This document shows positions 6,709-6,962 of a stretch of DNA of 6,962 nt, piece by piece. The notes under the pieces are model-generated. The model worked only from the letters and a program-made list of their open reading frames with translations. It ran no database searches and was not told the DNA's origin. Source of the stretch: an uncultured Cryomorphaceae bacterium (GTDB lineage Bacteria > Bacteroidota > Bacteroidia > Flavobacteriales > Schleiferiaceae); assembly GCA_937900215.1 (NCBI GenBank), contig CALCFH010000204.1, positions 1 to 6,962 of the forward strand. Reading direction: 5' to 3'. The translations under genes and the position numbers were made by a program. Each line of letters starts with the position of its first letter. Position 1 is the first letter of the stretch.

Positions 6709-6962
6709 ATGAAAAAGATCGTCTCCTTATTCTTTGTGGCTTCTTTTTTCTTCTCATTGGCTCAACCCAATCCGCAGACAAGAAAAGTAACGGAAAAATT
6801 TTTCCCAGACCTCGATATAGAAATAAATACCCCGGCTTTTAAAAAACGAAAGGGGTTTACTAAATACACTGAACTCATTGCATTTTTAGATGCCGCTGTA
6901 GCAAGCCATTCTGAATTCATTCAATACGCATTCATCGGATCAAGTCAGAAAGGAAAGCAAAT
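6709..6962 (+). CDS. Exported M14-family zinc carboxypeptidase, N-terminal part (3' end outside window)
   Basis: An ATG 1 base after the porin stop opens a frame that runs off the window edge (84 complete codons). Residues 1-18 are a signal peptide (MKKIVSLFF...SLA before Q19), so the product is exported. Residues 49-84 (G-F-T-K-Y-T-E-L-I-A-F-L-D...S-E-F-I-Q-Y-A-F-I-G-S-S-Q-K-G-K-Q) match the segment that precedes the first zinc motif in M14 metallocarboxypeptidases: a Y-x-E-L helix followed by the I-G-x-S-x-x-G-K/R strand. The zinc ligands (HxxE and a later H) would lie just beyond the edge and cannot be seen. M14 enzymes remove C-terminal amino acids from peptides or cell-wall peptides; here it could supply small peptides or amino acids to the other operon members. 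The gene is certain; the family call rests on this short segment. Confidence 0.78.
   Translation, partial: MKKIVSLFFVASFFFSLAQPNPQTRKVTEKFFPDLDIEINTPAFKKRKGFTKYTELIAFLDAAVASHSEFIQYAFIGSSQKGKQ

Larger units (their letters stand above)
2879..6962 (+). other. Tightly packed putative acidic-peptide or dicarboxylate utilisation operon
   Basis: Four consecutive + strand genes are separated by an overlap of 4 bases, then gaps of 5 bases and 1 base, which strongly indicates one transcript. Their predicted locations cover every compartment: outer-membrane porin, exported M14-like peptidase, inner-membrane DcuC-type carrier and cytoplasmic IadA-like amidohydrolase. The LTD lipoprotein gene ends only 7 bases upstream and may share the transcript. 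No promoter or terminator is visible inside the block. That the genes form one pathway is inferred from spacing and compatible chemistry (aspartyl compounds), not shown by the sequence. Confidence 0.6.

Overview
The window looks like a chromosomal segment from a Bacteroidota bacterium, most likely of the Flavobacteriales type. Three signs support this. Two proteins end in a 'YPNP'-type C-terminal domain, the sorting signal of the type IX secretion system (T9SS), which is found only in this phylum. One lipoprotein has an acidic stretch right after its lipidated cysteine, like Bacteroidota surface lipoproteins. None of the start codons has a clear Shine-Dalgarno sequence, and base composition is moderately AT-rich. 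All supported genes lie on the + strand, and no RNA gene, insertion sequence or CRISPR array was seen.

Left part (1-2871), secreted and surface proteins. The window opens inside a T9SS-exported protein with a fibronectin-III-like domain (1-623). A 162-base gap follows, probably carrying a promoter. Next come two genes built around the same lamin-tail-domain (LTD) unit. The first (786-1889) is a T9SS-secreted protein with LTD, an Ig-like domain and a sorting domain. The second (1924-2871) is a lipoprotein with a Calx-beta-like domain followed by the LTD. Both LTDs contain a 12-residue loop that fits the EF-hand calcium-binding pattern.

Right part (2879-6962), an apparent nutrient-acquisition operon with almost no intergenic space. 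It encodes a DcuC-family inner-membrane carboxylate transporter (2879-4252), an isoaspartyl-dipeptidase-like amidohydrolase overlapping it by 4 bases (4249-5382), an OprP-like outer-membrane porin 5 bases later (5388-6707), and the first 84 codons of an exported M14-type zinc carboxypeptidase 1 base later (6709 to the edge). Inferred together: an outer-membrane pore, an exported peptidase, an inner-membrane anion carrier and a cytoplasmic amidohydrolase suited to taking up and breaking down acidic peptides or aspartyl compounds.

The most notable points are the amidohydrolase, whose metal-binding residues are intact while three residues thought to recognise an isoaspartyl dipeptide appear changed, and a perfect 9-bp inverted repeat that pairs the stop codon of the first LTD gene with the start region of the second. 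No entirely new kind of system is evident.
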